From: CAVUDO01 sp963740255
Lineage (GTDB): Bacteria; Actinomycetota; Actinomycetes; Mycobacteriales; Cryptosporangiaceae
Length of the DNA: 64,000 bases
Reading direction: 5' to 3'
NCBI GenBank assembly: GCA_963740255.1
Contig: CAVUDO010000002.1
Location: forward strand, 1,550,001 to 1,614,000
The notes below the pieces were generated by a model. That model saw only the letters and a list, made by a program, of their open reading frames with translations, had not been told where the DNA came from and did no database searches. Below are positions 7,042 to 14,694 of the stretch, in pieces; the stretch's first letter is position 1; each line of letters starts with the position of its first letter. A program made the translations under genes and the position numbers.

Positions 7042-8006
7042 GGCGCGGGCGGGATCTCGACGAGGACGACGTCCGGGTGCGGCCCGGCAAGTCCTCCAAG
7101 CCCCGTACCCGCACCCGCCCGCAGCACGCCGACGCCACCGAGGGGTTCGTCACCGCGGTGGACCGGGGCCGCTACACCTGCCAGGTGGACGGCAACGCGG
7201 TCACCGCCATGCGCGCCCGCGAGCTCGGCCGGAAGTCCGTGGTGGTCGGCGACAGCGTCTGGCTGGTCGGCGACACCACCGGCCGGCCGGACACCCTGGC
7301 CCGCATCGTCCGGATCGGCGACCGGCGCACGGTGCTCCGCCGCACCGCCGACGACGACGACCCGTACGAGCGGGTCATCGTCGCCAACGCCGACCAGCTC
7401 GTGGTGGTCACCGCGCTGGCCGATCCCCCGCCGCGGACCGGATTCGTCGACCGGTGCCTGGTGGCCGCCTACGACGCCGGCGTCGCGCCGGTGCTCTGCC
7501 TCACCAAGGCCGACCTGGCACCGGCCGCCCCGTTCGCCGCGCACTGGGCCGACCTCGACCTGACGATCGTCACCTGCCGCCACGACCAGCCGCCGGACGA
7601 GCTGGCCGCGGTGCTGACCGACCGCATGTCCGTCCTGTTCGGACATTCTGGCGTCGGCAAGTCGACGCTGGTCAACGTGTTGGTGCCCAACGTCGCCCGG
7701 GCCACCGGCGGGGTGAGTGCGGTGGGCAAGGGCCGGCACACCTCCAGTTCGGCCGTGGCGTTGCCGCTGCCGGCCGGCGGCTGGGTGATCGACACACCGG
7801 GCGTCCGGTCGTTCGGCCTGGCGCACGTGTCCCCGGCCAGCGTGCTGGCCGGGTTCCGCGACCTCGCCGGGGGAGCCGAAGCCTGCCCGCCCGGGTGCGC
7901 GCACCTGTCGGCGGCCGACGGCTGCGCGCTGGACGCCTGGGTCGCCGCTGGCCACGCCTCCCCCGGGCGGCTGGCCTCCTATCGACGGCTGCTCACCTCG
8001 CGCTGA
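7038..8006 (+). CDS. rsgA: Ribosome small-subunit-dependent GTPase A, apparent CTG start
   Basis: A 322-residue circularly permuted GTPase that helps mature the 30S subunit. It has an N-terminal OB fold (VTAVDRGRYTCQVDGNAVTA), G4 LTKAD, G1 GHSGVGKS at about residue 201, G2/G3 (GRHTSS, DTPGVRSFG) and a C-terminal zinc knuckle (EACPPGCAHLSAADGCAL). No ATG, GTG or TTG lies just upstream of the conserved LDEDDVRVRPGKSSKPRT block. CTG 7038 has GGGAGG six bases upstream and makes a CTGA overlap with the aroA stop, exactly like a GTGA or ATGA junction. The alternative GTG inside DDVRV would cut into that block. Confidence 0.93.
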   Translation: MRRGRDLDEDDVRVRPGKSSKPRTRTRPQHADATEGFVTAVDRGRYTCQVDGNAVTAMRARELGRKSVVVGDSVWLVGDTTGRPDTLARIVRIGDRRTVLRRTADDDDPYERVIVANADQLVVVTALADPPPRTGFVDRCLVAAYDAGVAPVLCLTKADLAPAAPFAAHWADLDLTIVTCRHDQPPDELAAVLTDRMSVLFGHSGVGKSTLVNVLVPNVARATGGVSAVGKGRHTSSSAVALPLPAGGWVIDTPGVRSFGLAHVSPASVLAGFRDLAGGAEACPPGCAHLSAADGCALDAWVAAGHASPGRLASYRRLLTSR

Positions 8007-8154
8007 GTAGTCCGGCAGGCACTCGTCCTGGTCGAACGCCCAACGGCGCGGAGGTACGGCTCCAGCCGGCGGGGGTTCGGCTGCGAGGCGTTGCGGGGCC
8101 GCGTACAGTCCCGGCGGAGGGGACGACAGCGCAAGACGTCCGTGAGGAAGGCAG

Positions 8155-8511
8155 ATGGGGCTCTTCTCCCGCAAGGCGGCCAGCTCCGCATTGGACACCG
8201 GTGAACAGTCGGTGATCGCCCGGTTCCAGCTCGGTGCCGGCCCCAGCGGTACGGCCACCGACATGTACAGCGTCTACGCCCTCGAGGAGCGGCTGGCGGC
8301 TGCCATCCGCGAAGCCCGGGCCGGAGAGTTCGACGGACCGCAGTTCGGCGACAGCGACGTGGTGCTCTGCGCCTACGGCCCGGACGCCGACCGGCTGTTC
8401 GCCGCGATGGAGCCGGCGCTGCGGTCGTTCCCGCCGCGGCCGGCCTCGGTGCTCCTGCGGTACGGCGGCTACGACGACCCCGGCGCCCCGGAGTACACCG
8501 TCCAGCTCTGA
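8155..8511 (+). CDS. Uncharacterised conserved actinobacterial protein
   Basis: A 118-residue soluble protein that I do not recognise by function. It starts MGLFSRKAASSALDTGEQSV, continues with an ATDMYSVYALEERLAAAIRE helix, a GDSDVVLCAYGPDADRLFAA stretch, and ends in PRPASVLLRYGGYDDPGAPE. The pattern suggests a small alpha/beta fold with a final strand pair. The ATG is preceded by GAGGAAGG with a good spacer. It lies between rsgA and hisN in the same direction, with 148 bp and 91 bp gaps. No transmembrane segment or cysteine motif is visible. Confidence 0.8.
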   Translation: MGLFSRKAASSALDTGEQSVIARFQLGAGPSGTATDMYSVYALEERLAAAIREARAGEFDGPQFGDSDVVLCAYGPDADRLFAAMEPALRSFPPRPASVLLRYGGYDDPGAPEYTVQL

Positions 8512-8602
8512 GACCCCCCGTTCCGTCTGCAGCTCCGGTACCGTCCGCCGCGCCGGCGGAGCGGCCACGGGCGCGGTGCCGGCCCGCGATAGCGTGCCGG
8601 CC

Positions 8603-9391
8603 ATGCCCCGCTACTCCGACGATGTCGCGTTCGCGCACGTGCTGGCGGACACCGCCGACCGCATCACCACCGCACGCTTCCGTGCCCACGACCTGAGCGT
8701 GTCGGAGAAGCCGGACATGAGCCCGGTAACCGACGCCGACATCGCCGTGGAGGAGGCCCTGCGCCGGACCCTGGGCCGGGCCCGTCCCCGCGACGGCATC
8801 CTCGGTGAGGAACTGGGCCTGGTGACGGGTTCCGGCTCCCGGCAGTGGGTGATCGACCCGATCGACGGGACCAAGAACTTCGTCCGGGGCGTGCCGGTGT
8901 GGGGCACCCTGATCGGGCTGCTCGACGGCGACGTCCCGGTGGCCGGCCTGGTCTCGGCCCCGGCGCTCGGCCGGCGCTGGTGGGCGGCCCAGGGCTCGGG
9001 CGCGTACGCGGGCCGGCGTCTGGCCGGAGCCACGCCGATCGCCGTGTCCCGGGTGGGCAACCTGGCCGACGCCTCGGTGTCGTACTCGTCGCTGACCGGC
9101 TGGGAGAAGCGCGGCCTGCTGCCGGGCTTCCTCGATCTCGTCGGGGCGTCCTGGCGGAGCCGTGCGTACGGCGACTTCTACAGCTACGTGCTGCTGGCCG
9201 AGGGTGCACTGGATGTCGCGCTGGAGCCGGAGGTGTCGCTCTGGGACCTGGCCGCGCTCGCGGCGATCGTCACCGAGGCCGGCGGAACGTTCACCGATCT
9301 GGCCGGCCGCCCGGGGCCGGCAGGCGGCAGCGCGGTGGCGACCAACGGGCGGCTGCACGACGCGGTCCTGGGGTGGGTCGGCGAAGCCTGA
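8603..9391 (+). CDS. hisN: Histidinol-phosphatase, inositol-monophosphatase family
   Basis: A 262-residue Mg-dependent phosphatase of the IMPase superfamily. The metal-binding motifs are complete: GEE at 68-70, DPIDGTKNF at 85-93, and WDLAALAAIVTEAGG (motif 2) near the C-terminus. Members of this clade near aroA in actinobacteria dephosphorylate histidinol phosphate in histidine synthesis. A generic inositol-phosphatase activity cannot be excluded from sequence. The start ATG 8603 gives the usual family length; upstream read-through is arginine-rich and non-homologous. Confidence 0.88.
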   Translation: MPRYSDDVAFAHVLADTADRITTARFRAHDLSVSEKPDMSPVTDADIAVEEALRRTLGRARPRDGILGEELGLVTGSGSRQWVIDPIDGTKNFVRGVPVWGTLIGLLDGDVPVAGLVSAPALGRRWWAAQGSGAYAGRRLAGATPIAVSRVGNLADASVSYSSLTGWEKRGLLPGFLDLVGASWRSRAYGDFYSYVLLAEGALDVALEPEVSLWDLAALAAIVTEAGGTFTDLAGRPGPAGGSAVATNGRLHDAVLGWVGEA

Positions 9392-9507
9392 CACCGGCTC
9401 GGGCGAGGACTGACGCCGTTCGACGGCACCCCGCGGCCGGCCTGCGGGGACCGCGGACGTTCCGCCTCGCGCGGCGTTGGCGGAGCCGGCCCTCTATTCT
9501 CGGTCGG

Positions 9508-10434
9508 GTGTCCTTCGGCTGGTGCTTCCTCGCTGCGTCGATCCTCACGTACGGCGTGGCGAACTTCCTCCAGTCGGTTGCCGCCACCAGGGTCAACGTC
9601 CATTCCCGGCTCGATCCCGGGCTGCTGCTGCGCCTCGTCGGCCACAAGACCTACCTCGCCGGCCTGGTGTGCCAGTTGCTCGGCTTCCTGTTCGCGTTCT
9701 TCGCCCGGCGCGACCTGCCGCTGTTCCTGGTCCAGACGTCGGTCGCCGCGGGCCTCGGCGTCACCGCCGTGCTTGGGGTGCTGGTGCTCAAGTGGAAGCT
9801 GCCCGCCGCCGAGGTGGCGTTGCTGGGTGCGCTGGTGGCCGGGCTCGCGATGCTGATCCTGTCCGCGGAGGTCAGCCAGTCCCAGCGGCTGGGCCTCAAG
9901 GGCGTGATCGGCCTCGCGCTCGCGGTGCCGGTGATCGGCGTGCTGGGGCGGCTGGCGGCGCGGTTGCACGGCTCGATGGGCTCGGTGGTGCTGGGTTCCC
10001 TGGCAGGACTGTCTTTCGGGGCCGTGGCGATCGCGTCCCGCCCGCTGGCCGCGGCCGAGTCGTGGTCGGCGTTCCTCACCGACCCGCTGCTCTACATCCT
10101 GCTCGCGCACACCGGAGTGGCGCAGCTGCTGCTAGGTCTGGCTATGCAGCGGGGCTCCACCACCGCGGCGGTGGCGGCGATGGACGCGGCCGCGGCGATC
10201 CCGCCGTCGGCGATCGGCCTGCTGTTCCTCGGCGACCGGATCGCGGCCGGCCGGGAGTGGCTCGCCGGGGTGGGCTTCGTCGTGACGCTCGGGGCGGTGC
10301 TGCTGCTCACCCGCTACGCCGAGCCGCAGCACCACGTCCGGGACCGGATGTCCCGCCGCCGGGCGGCCCGCGCCGCGCACAAGGAAGTCAGGCCGGTAGC
10401 TCGTAGCGAAGCCGGTGCCGGTCGCCCGGCATGA
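9508..10434 (+). CDS. DMT/EamA-like multi-span membrane permease
   Basis: A 308-residue integral membrane protein with about nine to ten hydrophobic segments, beginning VSFGWCFLAASILTYGVANF. The alternating helices and the final LAGVGFVVTLGAVLLLTRYA resemble the drug/metabolite transporter superfamily, though no substrate motif is evident. The C-terminal tail after the last helix is basic (RDRMSRRRAARAAHK) and cytoplasmic. The start was set at GTG 9508, the first start with a hydrophobic N-terminus. Its 3' end overlaps the convergent GntR gene by 47 bp. Confidence 0.8.
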   Translation: MSFGWCFLAASILTYGVANFLQSVAATRVNVHSRLDPGLLLRLVGHKTYLAGLVCQLLGFLFAFFARRDLPLFLVQTSVAAGLGVTAVLGVLVLKWKLPAAEVALLGALVAGLAMLILSAEVSQSQRLGLKGVIGLALAVPVIGVLGRLAARLHGSMGSVVLGSLAGLSFGAVAIASRPLAAAESWSAFLTDPLLYILLAHTGVAQLLLGLAMQRGSTTAAVAAMDAAAAIPPSAIGLLFLGDRIAAGREWLAGVGFVVTLGAVLLLTRYAEPQHHVRDRMSRRRAARAAHKEVRPVARSEAGAGRPA

Positions 10435-11155
10435 TCGTCCGGGTCACCCGCACCGGCCGGTGGGGGCTGTAGCCCGTCCGGAAGTGTTCGAGCACCGGAA
10501 CGCCGAGCCCGATGTCCAGGGCGAGGGCCTCGTCGGGACCGGGCATCCGGGTGGTGACCTCGTCGACGTACCGGGCCTGCGGGTGGCCGATCGCCGTGAG
10601 CAGCGGCATCACGCTCGGCACGATCTCCTTCGGGTCGAGCACCGCGGTGCCCTGGACCAGCGCGAGCGGATAGTACGACTCCGACAGCAGGGACGGCACG
10701 CCGTCGATCCGGCGCAGCCGCCGCCGCACCACCAGGCTCTCCCCCACCGCGACCTCCAGCCGCTCGGCCACCGGGCTCTCCGCGCTGGCGATCACCACCT
10801 CGATGGTCTGGGACGGGTCGCGGCCCTGGCGCAGGGCCTGGTCGACGAACGCGTCGAGCCCGCGGCGGCGCAGCGTCGGAGAGGTGGCGTTCTCGACCTG
10901 GTGGGTCCAGGCCAGCTCGTCGCGGCGCCGGACGGTGCGTCCGGCCCGCGCCCTGCCGGCCGAGATCAGGCCCTCGTTGGTAAGCGCGTTCAGCGCCATC
11001 CGCACGGTGTTGCGGGACACCTCGTACCGTTTGGCCAGCTGCTTTTCCGTCGGGACCTGGGCGCCGGGGGCGAGCTCGCGGCGCTGGATCTGGGTGCGGA
11101 GGTCGTGCGCGATCGCCTGGTAGATCGGGTGCTCACCGCTGTCCGTGGACGCCAT
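10388..11155 (-). CDS. GntR-family (HutC/UTRA) transcriptional regulator
   Basis: A 255-residue regulator with an N-terminal winged helix (AHDLRTQIQRRELAPGAQVP, then KQLAKRYEVSRNTVRMALNA) and a C-terminal UTRA effector domain (VRRRLRRIDGVPSLLSESYY, EHFRTGYSPHRPVRVTRTIM). It should bind DNA as a dimer and release it on binding a small molecule that cannot be predicted. The start ATG 11155 follows GGGAGG with a 6-bp spacer. No catabolic gene is adjacent, so the target may be itself or distant genes. A perfect palindrome overlaps the -35 of its likely promoter. Confidence 0.92.
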   Translation of the reverse strand: MASTDSGEHPIYQAIAHDLRTQIQRRELAPGAQVPTEKQLAKRYEVSRNTVRMALNALTNEGLISAGRARAGRTVRRRDELAWTHQVENATSPTLRRRGLDAFVDQALRQGRDPSQTIEVVIASAESPVAERLEVAVGESLVVRRRLRRIDGVPSLLSESYYPLALVQGTAVLDPKEIVPSVMPLLTAIGHPQARYVDEVTTRMPGPDEALALDIGLGVPVLEHFRTGYSPHRPVRVTRTIMPGDRHRLRYELPA

Positions 11156-11191
11156 CTGAGCCTCCCTTGAGGTATTGGCCCAACAAAACTA

Positions 11192-11228
11192 TCCATACCC
11201 TCTTGACCGCGCCTGAACAAGCGTTCAG
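11192..11228 (-). promoter_or_regulatory. Promoter and palindromic operator of the GntR gene
   Basis: On the minus strand TTGTTC (11220-11215), a 17-bp spacer and TATGGA (11197-11192) form a fair vegetative promoter 37 bp upstream of the ATG. A perfect palindrome CTGAAC-AAGC-GTTCAG (11213-11228) covers the -35 hexamer and is a plausible autoregulatory operator. The rest of the 11156-11440 gap is AT-rich for this genome up to about 11272 (repeated aggta-y motifs), then ordinary GC-rich sequence. Confidence 0.5.
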
Positions 11229-11440
11229 TCTCTAATTGTAGGTATGTAAAGAGCTTTAGGTACCAATCCTACGCGCAGCGTCGCGCATCCCGGGCGGCGC
11301 CACGCCGTCCCCGCTCGGGCCGGGGCCACCCCACGAGGGAGTCATGTCCACAGCCACAGCACTCGCAGCGTCACAGCAGGTGGTCACTCCGGCGTAGCTG
11401 ACCAGCCTCCTGTCGATGCCGCACGACAGGGGAGGCTGAG

Positions 11441-11686
11441 ATGAGCCACCGTCGGAAGGCCCTCGTAGTACGCCTGCTCGACGCGATCGAACGCAGGGTG
11501 TGGGAACGGCAGGACGCCTCGATGCGGGCCGCGGGCTGGGAGGTCGCCCGGCTCGGCCGCTGGCGTCGCCGGTACCGGCATCCGCAGCGGTTCGCCGCGG
11601 CACGGTACGCCGCCGTGGCGCGCCACCAGCAGGACCACCTCGACGCCGCCCGCCGGCGTACCGACCTCCGGGAGCGTGCGTCGTGA
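11441..11686 (+). CDS. Uncharacterised small basic protein
   Basis: An 81-residue, highly basic, helix-prone protein (MSHRRKALVVRLLDAIERRV, AAGWEVARLGRWRRRYRHP, then HQQDHLDAARRRTD). I do not recognise a family. Support for a real gene comes from the ribosome site GGGGAGG five to six bases before ATG 11441 and a GTGA overlap with the next frame. It has no cysteine and no transmembrane helix. A nucleic-acid-binding or ribosome-associated role would fit the charge but is only a guess. Confidence 0.55.
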   Translation: MSHRRKALVVRLLDAIERRVWERQDASMRAAGWEVARLGRWRRRYRHPQRFAAARYAAVARHQQDHLDAARRRTDLRERAS

Positions 11687-12030
11687 GCGCCGCCCGGCGA
11701 TTGTTCCGCGGGCTCGCGGTGGTGACCGTGGTCTGGTGGTTCCGCCGCACCCGGCTGGCGACCGCGGCGGCCCTGCTCGGCGGAGCGTATCTCCGGCGGT
11801 CCGGATCCCCGAGGCCCCGGACGCTCGGGTCCGGGCGGCCCGCCCGGGCCCGCCGGCTCGTGCGGGCTGGTTCGCTCGTGCGGGCTGGCCCGCCCCACCG
11901 TCGTCGGGCCTTGGGCGGCAACGCGGCATGGCGGTGGCGGTCCGACCCGCCTCTCGGCGCGGCGTCGTACCGGGCAGAGCGGGGCGGGCGCAGGGACTTC
12001 GCCGGACGGGAGGTCGTCCGGTGGTGGTGA
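11683..12030 (+). CDS. Uncharacterised small basic protein with hydrophobic N-terminus
   Basis: A 115-residue protein coupled to the preceding gene by a GTGA overlap (GTG 11683). The N-terminus carries two short hydrophobic stretches (LFRGLAVVTVVWWF and LATAAALLGGAYL) that could be membrane-embedded; the remainder is Arg/Gly/Pro-rich and probably disordered. No family is recognised. The arginine-rich tail resembles non-coding read-through of GC-rich DNA, so the true end or even the gene itself is uncertain. Confidence 0.4.
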   Translation: MSAARRLFRGLAVVTVVWWFRRTRLATAAALLGGAYLRRSGSPRPRTLGSGRPARARRLVRAGSLVRAGPPHRRRALGGNAAWRWRSDPPLGAASYRAERGGRRDFAGREVVRWW

Positions 12031-12152
12031 GGCGTTCACGGGCGCGGCGGAACCTTCTCGGCGGGGCGACCGCGCCCTGGTGACTGTCGCGGCCGGGTCC
12101 GCCGGCCGCCTCAGGCCGGTCCGGCCTGCACGAGGTGCGCCCGGAGCGTGTG

Positions 12153-12557
12153 TCAGTTGCCCGCCGGGCCGTCGGCCTCGGATGGGCCGGACGCCGGGAC
12201 TAGCGCCTCGACAGCCGCCGCCAGGTCCTCAGCCGACCGTGGCGGGGTCGTGTCCAGCGAGTACTGCGCGACCACCGCATCGACCGGAAGGCTTCCGTAG
12301 AGATGCGGGAAGATCTGCCCACCACGCGACCGCTCCCACCGCAAGGCGGGCCCGAGCCGGGCCACGTCGACCGCCAGCAGGACAAGGTCGGGCCGCCCGG
12401 CGAAGTGCCGGGACGCCGTCTCGGCCACCTGGTCGGCCCCGGACAGGTGGATGTACCCGTCCGCGTCGTCAACGGGCGAGCCGGTGAACGTGCCGACCGC
12501 CTGTGCGGCCGCCCATTCCGCCGACGGCAGAATCTTGTACACAACATCGCGGGTCAC
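12153..12557 (-). CDS. DUF952 family protein
   Basis: A 134-residue protein of the DUF952 family: VVYKILPSAEWAAAQAVGTF, then DDADGYIHLSGADQVAETAS, LVLLAVDVARLGPALRWE and GQIFPHLYGSLPVDAVV. These match the family's ordered blocks (YKI, DGFIHxS, FPHLYGPL). Structures of the family show a fold related to ADP-ribosyltransferases, but no activity is established. GTG 12557 gives the usual length; ATG 12590 is a longer alternative, and neither has a clear ribosome site. It is divergent from the ArsR gene and shares its operator region. Confidence 0.85.
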   Translation of the reverse strand: MTRDVVYKILPSAEWAAAQAVGTFTGSPVDDADGYIHLSGADQVAETASRHFAGRPDLVLLAVDVARLGPALRWERSRGGQIFPHLYGSLPVDAVVAQYSLDTTPPRSAEDLAAAVEALVPASGPSEADGPAGN

Positions 12558-12593
12558 CCCGCCGACCGTAGTCGGTGGCGTAAACCGCATTGT

Positions 12594-12618
12594 AAAGAGA
12601 GCTTGCTAAAGATAGCTT
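12594..12618. promoter_or_regulatory. Candidate ArsR operator, repeated AAAG-N4-CTT
   Basis: Two imperfect copies of the quasi-palindrome AAAGAKAGCTT lie 14 bp apart at 12594-12604 and 12608-12618, just before the ArsR start at 12626. The arrangement fits a dimeric winged-helix repressor bound over its own promoter and could also affect the divergent DUF952 gene. Confidence 0.5.
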
Positions 12619-12625
12619 TGCAACT

Positions 12626-13249
12626 ATGTCCGACGTCGAACCCGTGCTGCCGTCCATCGAGCTGAACGACCCGCGCGCGCTGCGGGCGTACGCGCACCCG
12701 CTCCGGTTGACGCTGGTGGGGCTGCTGCGCACCGAAGGCTCGCTGACCGCGACCCGGGCCGCCGAACTCTCCGGGGAGAGCGTCGCGAGCTGCTCGTTCC
12801 ATCTCCGCCAGCTCGCCAAGTACGGCCTGGTGGAACACGCGCCAGGCGGCCGAGGGCGGGAGAAGCCGTGGCGCGCCACCGCCATGGTCACCACCTGGTC
12901 GGACCCGGGCGACGCCGATCCCGAGCTGATCGCCGCCACCAACCTGCTCGACGCGGCCCTGCTCGACCGGTACCTGGCGCGGGCCCGTGCCTGGCACCGG
13001 CGGCGCGCCGGGCTCCCCCGCGAATGGCGCCGTGCCGCCGACTCGTCCGACGCGCTGGTGTACCTGACCGCCGCCGAACTCACCGCACTGACCAGGCACA
13101 CGGAGGCCCTGCTGGACGCGTACCACCCCCGCACCTCCGACCCGAGCCTGCGGCCGTCCGGGGCCCGGCCGGTCGCGATCGTCCGGCTGGCGTTCCCCGA
13201 GACCATGCCGCCCGGCCGCGACCAGGCCCAGGTGGAGGAGTCGCCATGA
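12626..13249 (+). CDS. ArsR-type winged-helix regulator
   Basis: A 207-residue regulator with an N-terminal ArsR-like winged helix (DPRALRAYAHPLRLTLVGLL, ATRAAELSGESVASCSFHLR as recognition helix, then YGLVEHAP and KPWRAT as wing). No metal-site cysteine cluster (ELCVCDL type) is present, so it is not an arsenic/zinc sensor of the classic form. The C-terminal half, with helices from residue 95 to 170, probably dimerises or senses a ligand. It overlaps the MFS gene by ATGA, so it likely controls that exporter. Confidence 0.88.
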   Translation: MSDVEPVLPSIELNDPRALRAYAHPLRLTLVGLLRTEGSLTATRAAELSGESVASCSFHLRQLAKYGLVEHAPGGRGREKPWRATAMVTTWSDPGDADPELIAATNLLDAALLDRYLARARAWHRRRAGLPREWRRAADSSDALVYLTAAELTALTRHTEALLDAYHPRTSDPSLRPSGARPVAIVRLAFPETMPPGRDQAQVEESP

Positions 13250-14574
13250 CCGCGGTCGCGACCCCGGCCCCGAACGACGCTCCGTCGTCGTCGGGGGACG
13301 CGGCAGCCGGGGACGCTTCCACCACCGGCGACGGGGCGGCCGCCCTGCTAAGGGAACGGCCCTTCCGGAGGTACTGGATCGGCCAGACCATCTCGACGGT
13401 CGGCGACGAGATCTCCAGCTTGGCACTGCCGCTCGTGGCCGTCCTCGGGCTGGGCGCCACGGCCGCGGAGATGGGGTACCTGACCGCGGCCGGGCTCGTT
13501 CCCAGCCTGTTGTTCTCGCTCTACGCCGGCGCCTGGGTGGACCGCCAGGAACGGCGGCGCCGCCTGATGATCCTCACGGACCTCGGTCGGGCAATGCTCG
13601 TCGTCTCGATCCCAGTCGCATACGTCCTGGACGTACTCACCACCGGACAGCTGTACGTGGTGGCGTTCCTGGTCGGCACGTTGGCAACCGTGTTCTCGGT
13701 GGCCAACAGCACACTGTTCCCGGCGCTGGTGCGACCGTCGCAGTACGTGGCCGCCAACTCGCTGGTCAACGGCTCGCGGGCGGGGGCATACGTGGTCGGG
13801 CCCAGCCTGTCCGGTGGGCTCGTCCAGCTGCTCTCGGCGCCGTTCGCGCTGGTGGCGGACGCGCTGTCGTACCTGGCGTCCGCGCTGTTCCTGGGCCGGA
13901 TCGCGCCGACGGAACCGCCGCCGGAGGCGCCGGGGCGCGGACGGGTGCTGGCCGGACTGCGGTTCCTCGCCCGGTCGTCGACCGTCCGCACCACGCTGCT
14001 GGCGACGGCCACGCTGAACTTCTTCAACTTCATGTTCGCGGCGCTGTTCATCCTGTACGCGACCACCGCACTGGGGATCTCGGCGGGGTTGCTCGGCGCC
14101 ATCGTCGGAGCCGGAGCCATCGGAGCGCTGCTCGGTTCGGTCCTCACCGGCCGCATCGTCCGGTGTATCGGTATCGGCCCGACATACGCGGTCAGCCTCA
14201 TCCTCTTCCCGGCGCCGCTGATGTTGATCCCGCTGGCCGGCGGGGGGCGCCCGATCGTGCTCGCGCTGCTGTTCGCGGCGGAGTTCTGTGCCGGCTTCGG
14301 CGTGATGCTGCTCGACATCGCCGTGGGCTCGATCCACGCCGCCGCCGTCCCCAACCGGATGCGCGCCCGGGTGGCCGGCGCGTTCCGCACCGTCAACTAC
14401 GGCATCCGGCCGCTGGGCGCGCTGGCCGGAGGCGGACTCGGCACGGCGATCGGACTCCGCCCCACCCTGTGGATCGCCACCGCCGGCGCGCTGCTCGGCA
14501 TCCTCTGGCTGCTGCCGTCCCCGCTCCTCCGCCTGCGCGAGCTGCCCTCAGCGGAGGACTCCGCAGCCGCCTGA
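13246..14574 (+). CDS. MFS transporter, probable drug exporter
   Basis: A 442-residue major facilitator with about twelve membrane helices. It shows ERPFRRYWIGQTISTVGDEI in the first helix, a motif-A-like loop (YAGAWVDRQERRRRLMILTD) between helices 2 and 3, and a related second-half loop (LTGRIVRCIGIGP). This arrangement is that of the enterobactin/macrolide exporter-like MFS proteins. Substrate is unknown. It is translationally coupled to the ArsR gene, a typical regulator-exporter unit. The first 30 residues are Ala/Asp/Ser-rich and cytoplasmic. Confidence 0.92.
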   Translation: MTAVATPAPNDAPSSSGDAAAGDASTTGDGAAALLRERPFRRYWIGQTISTVGDEISSLALPLVAVLGLGATAAEMGYLTAAGLVPSLLFSLYAGAWVDRQERRRRLMILTDLGRAMLVVSIPVAYVLDVLTTGQLYVVAFLVGTLATVFSVANSTLFPALVRPSQYVAANSLVNGSRAGAYVVGPSLSGGLVQLLSAPFALVADALSYLASALFLGRIAPTEPPPEAPGRGRVLAGLRFLARSSTVRTTLLATATLNFFNFMFAALFILYATTALGISAGLLGAIVGAGAIGALLGSVLTGRIVRCIGIGPTYAVSLILFPAPLMLIPLAGGGRPIVLALLFAAEFCAGFGVMLLDIAVGSIHAAAVPNRMRARVAGAFRTVNYGIRPLGALAGGGLGTAIGLRPTLWIATAGALLGILWLLPSPLLRLRELPSAEDSAAA

Positions 14575-14613
14575 GCCGACCTGGATCCCACCGCCTGCCG
14601 CCGTGGGCGATAG

Positions 14614-14694
14614 CGGGCGGGGCCGGACTCGAACCCGCGTGGCCAAGGAGCGCGATGGAGAGTCTGGGCTCGCGGCCACGACTGCTCAACGCCC
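14614..14694 (-). other. Degenerate tRNA-like sequence
   Basis: On the minus strand the segment ends in GCGGGTTCGAGTCCGGC, a good match to a tRNA T-arm (GG-TTCGAGT-CC) with one stem mismatch, followed by CCCGCCC which pairs in part with GGGCGTT at the other end. The middle does not fold into a normal D-arm and anticodon arm; instead it forms a long CGTGGC...GCCACG / CGCGA...TCGCG hairpin. It looks like a decayed or rearranged tRNA gene, and it overlaps the last codons of the small gene at 14686-15264. Not functional as judged by eye. Confidence 0.3.

Noticed and set aside
12021..12083. A 20-codon frame starting GTGGTGGTG and overlapping the preceding stop
   Set aside because: The GTGA overlap is suggestive but the peptide is short, arginine-rich, and there is no ribosome site or homology.
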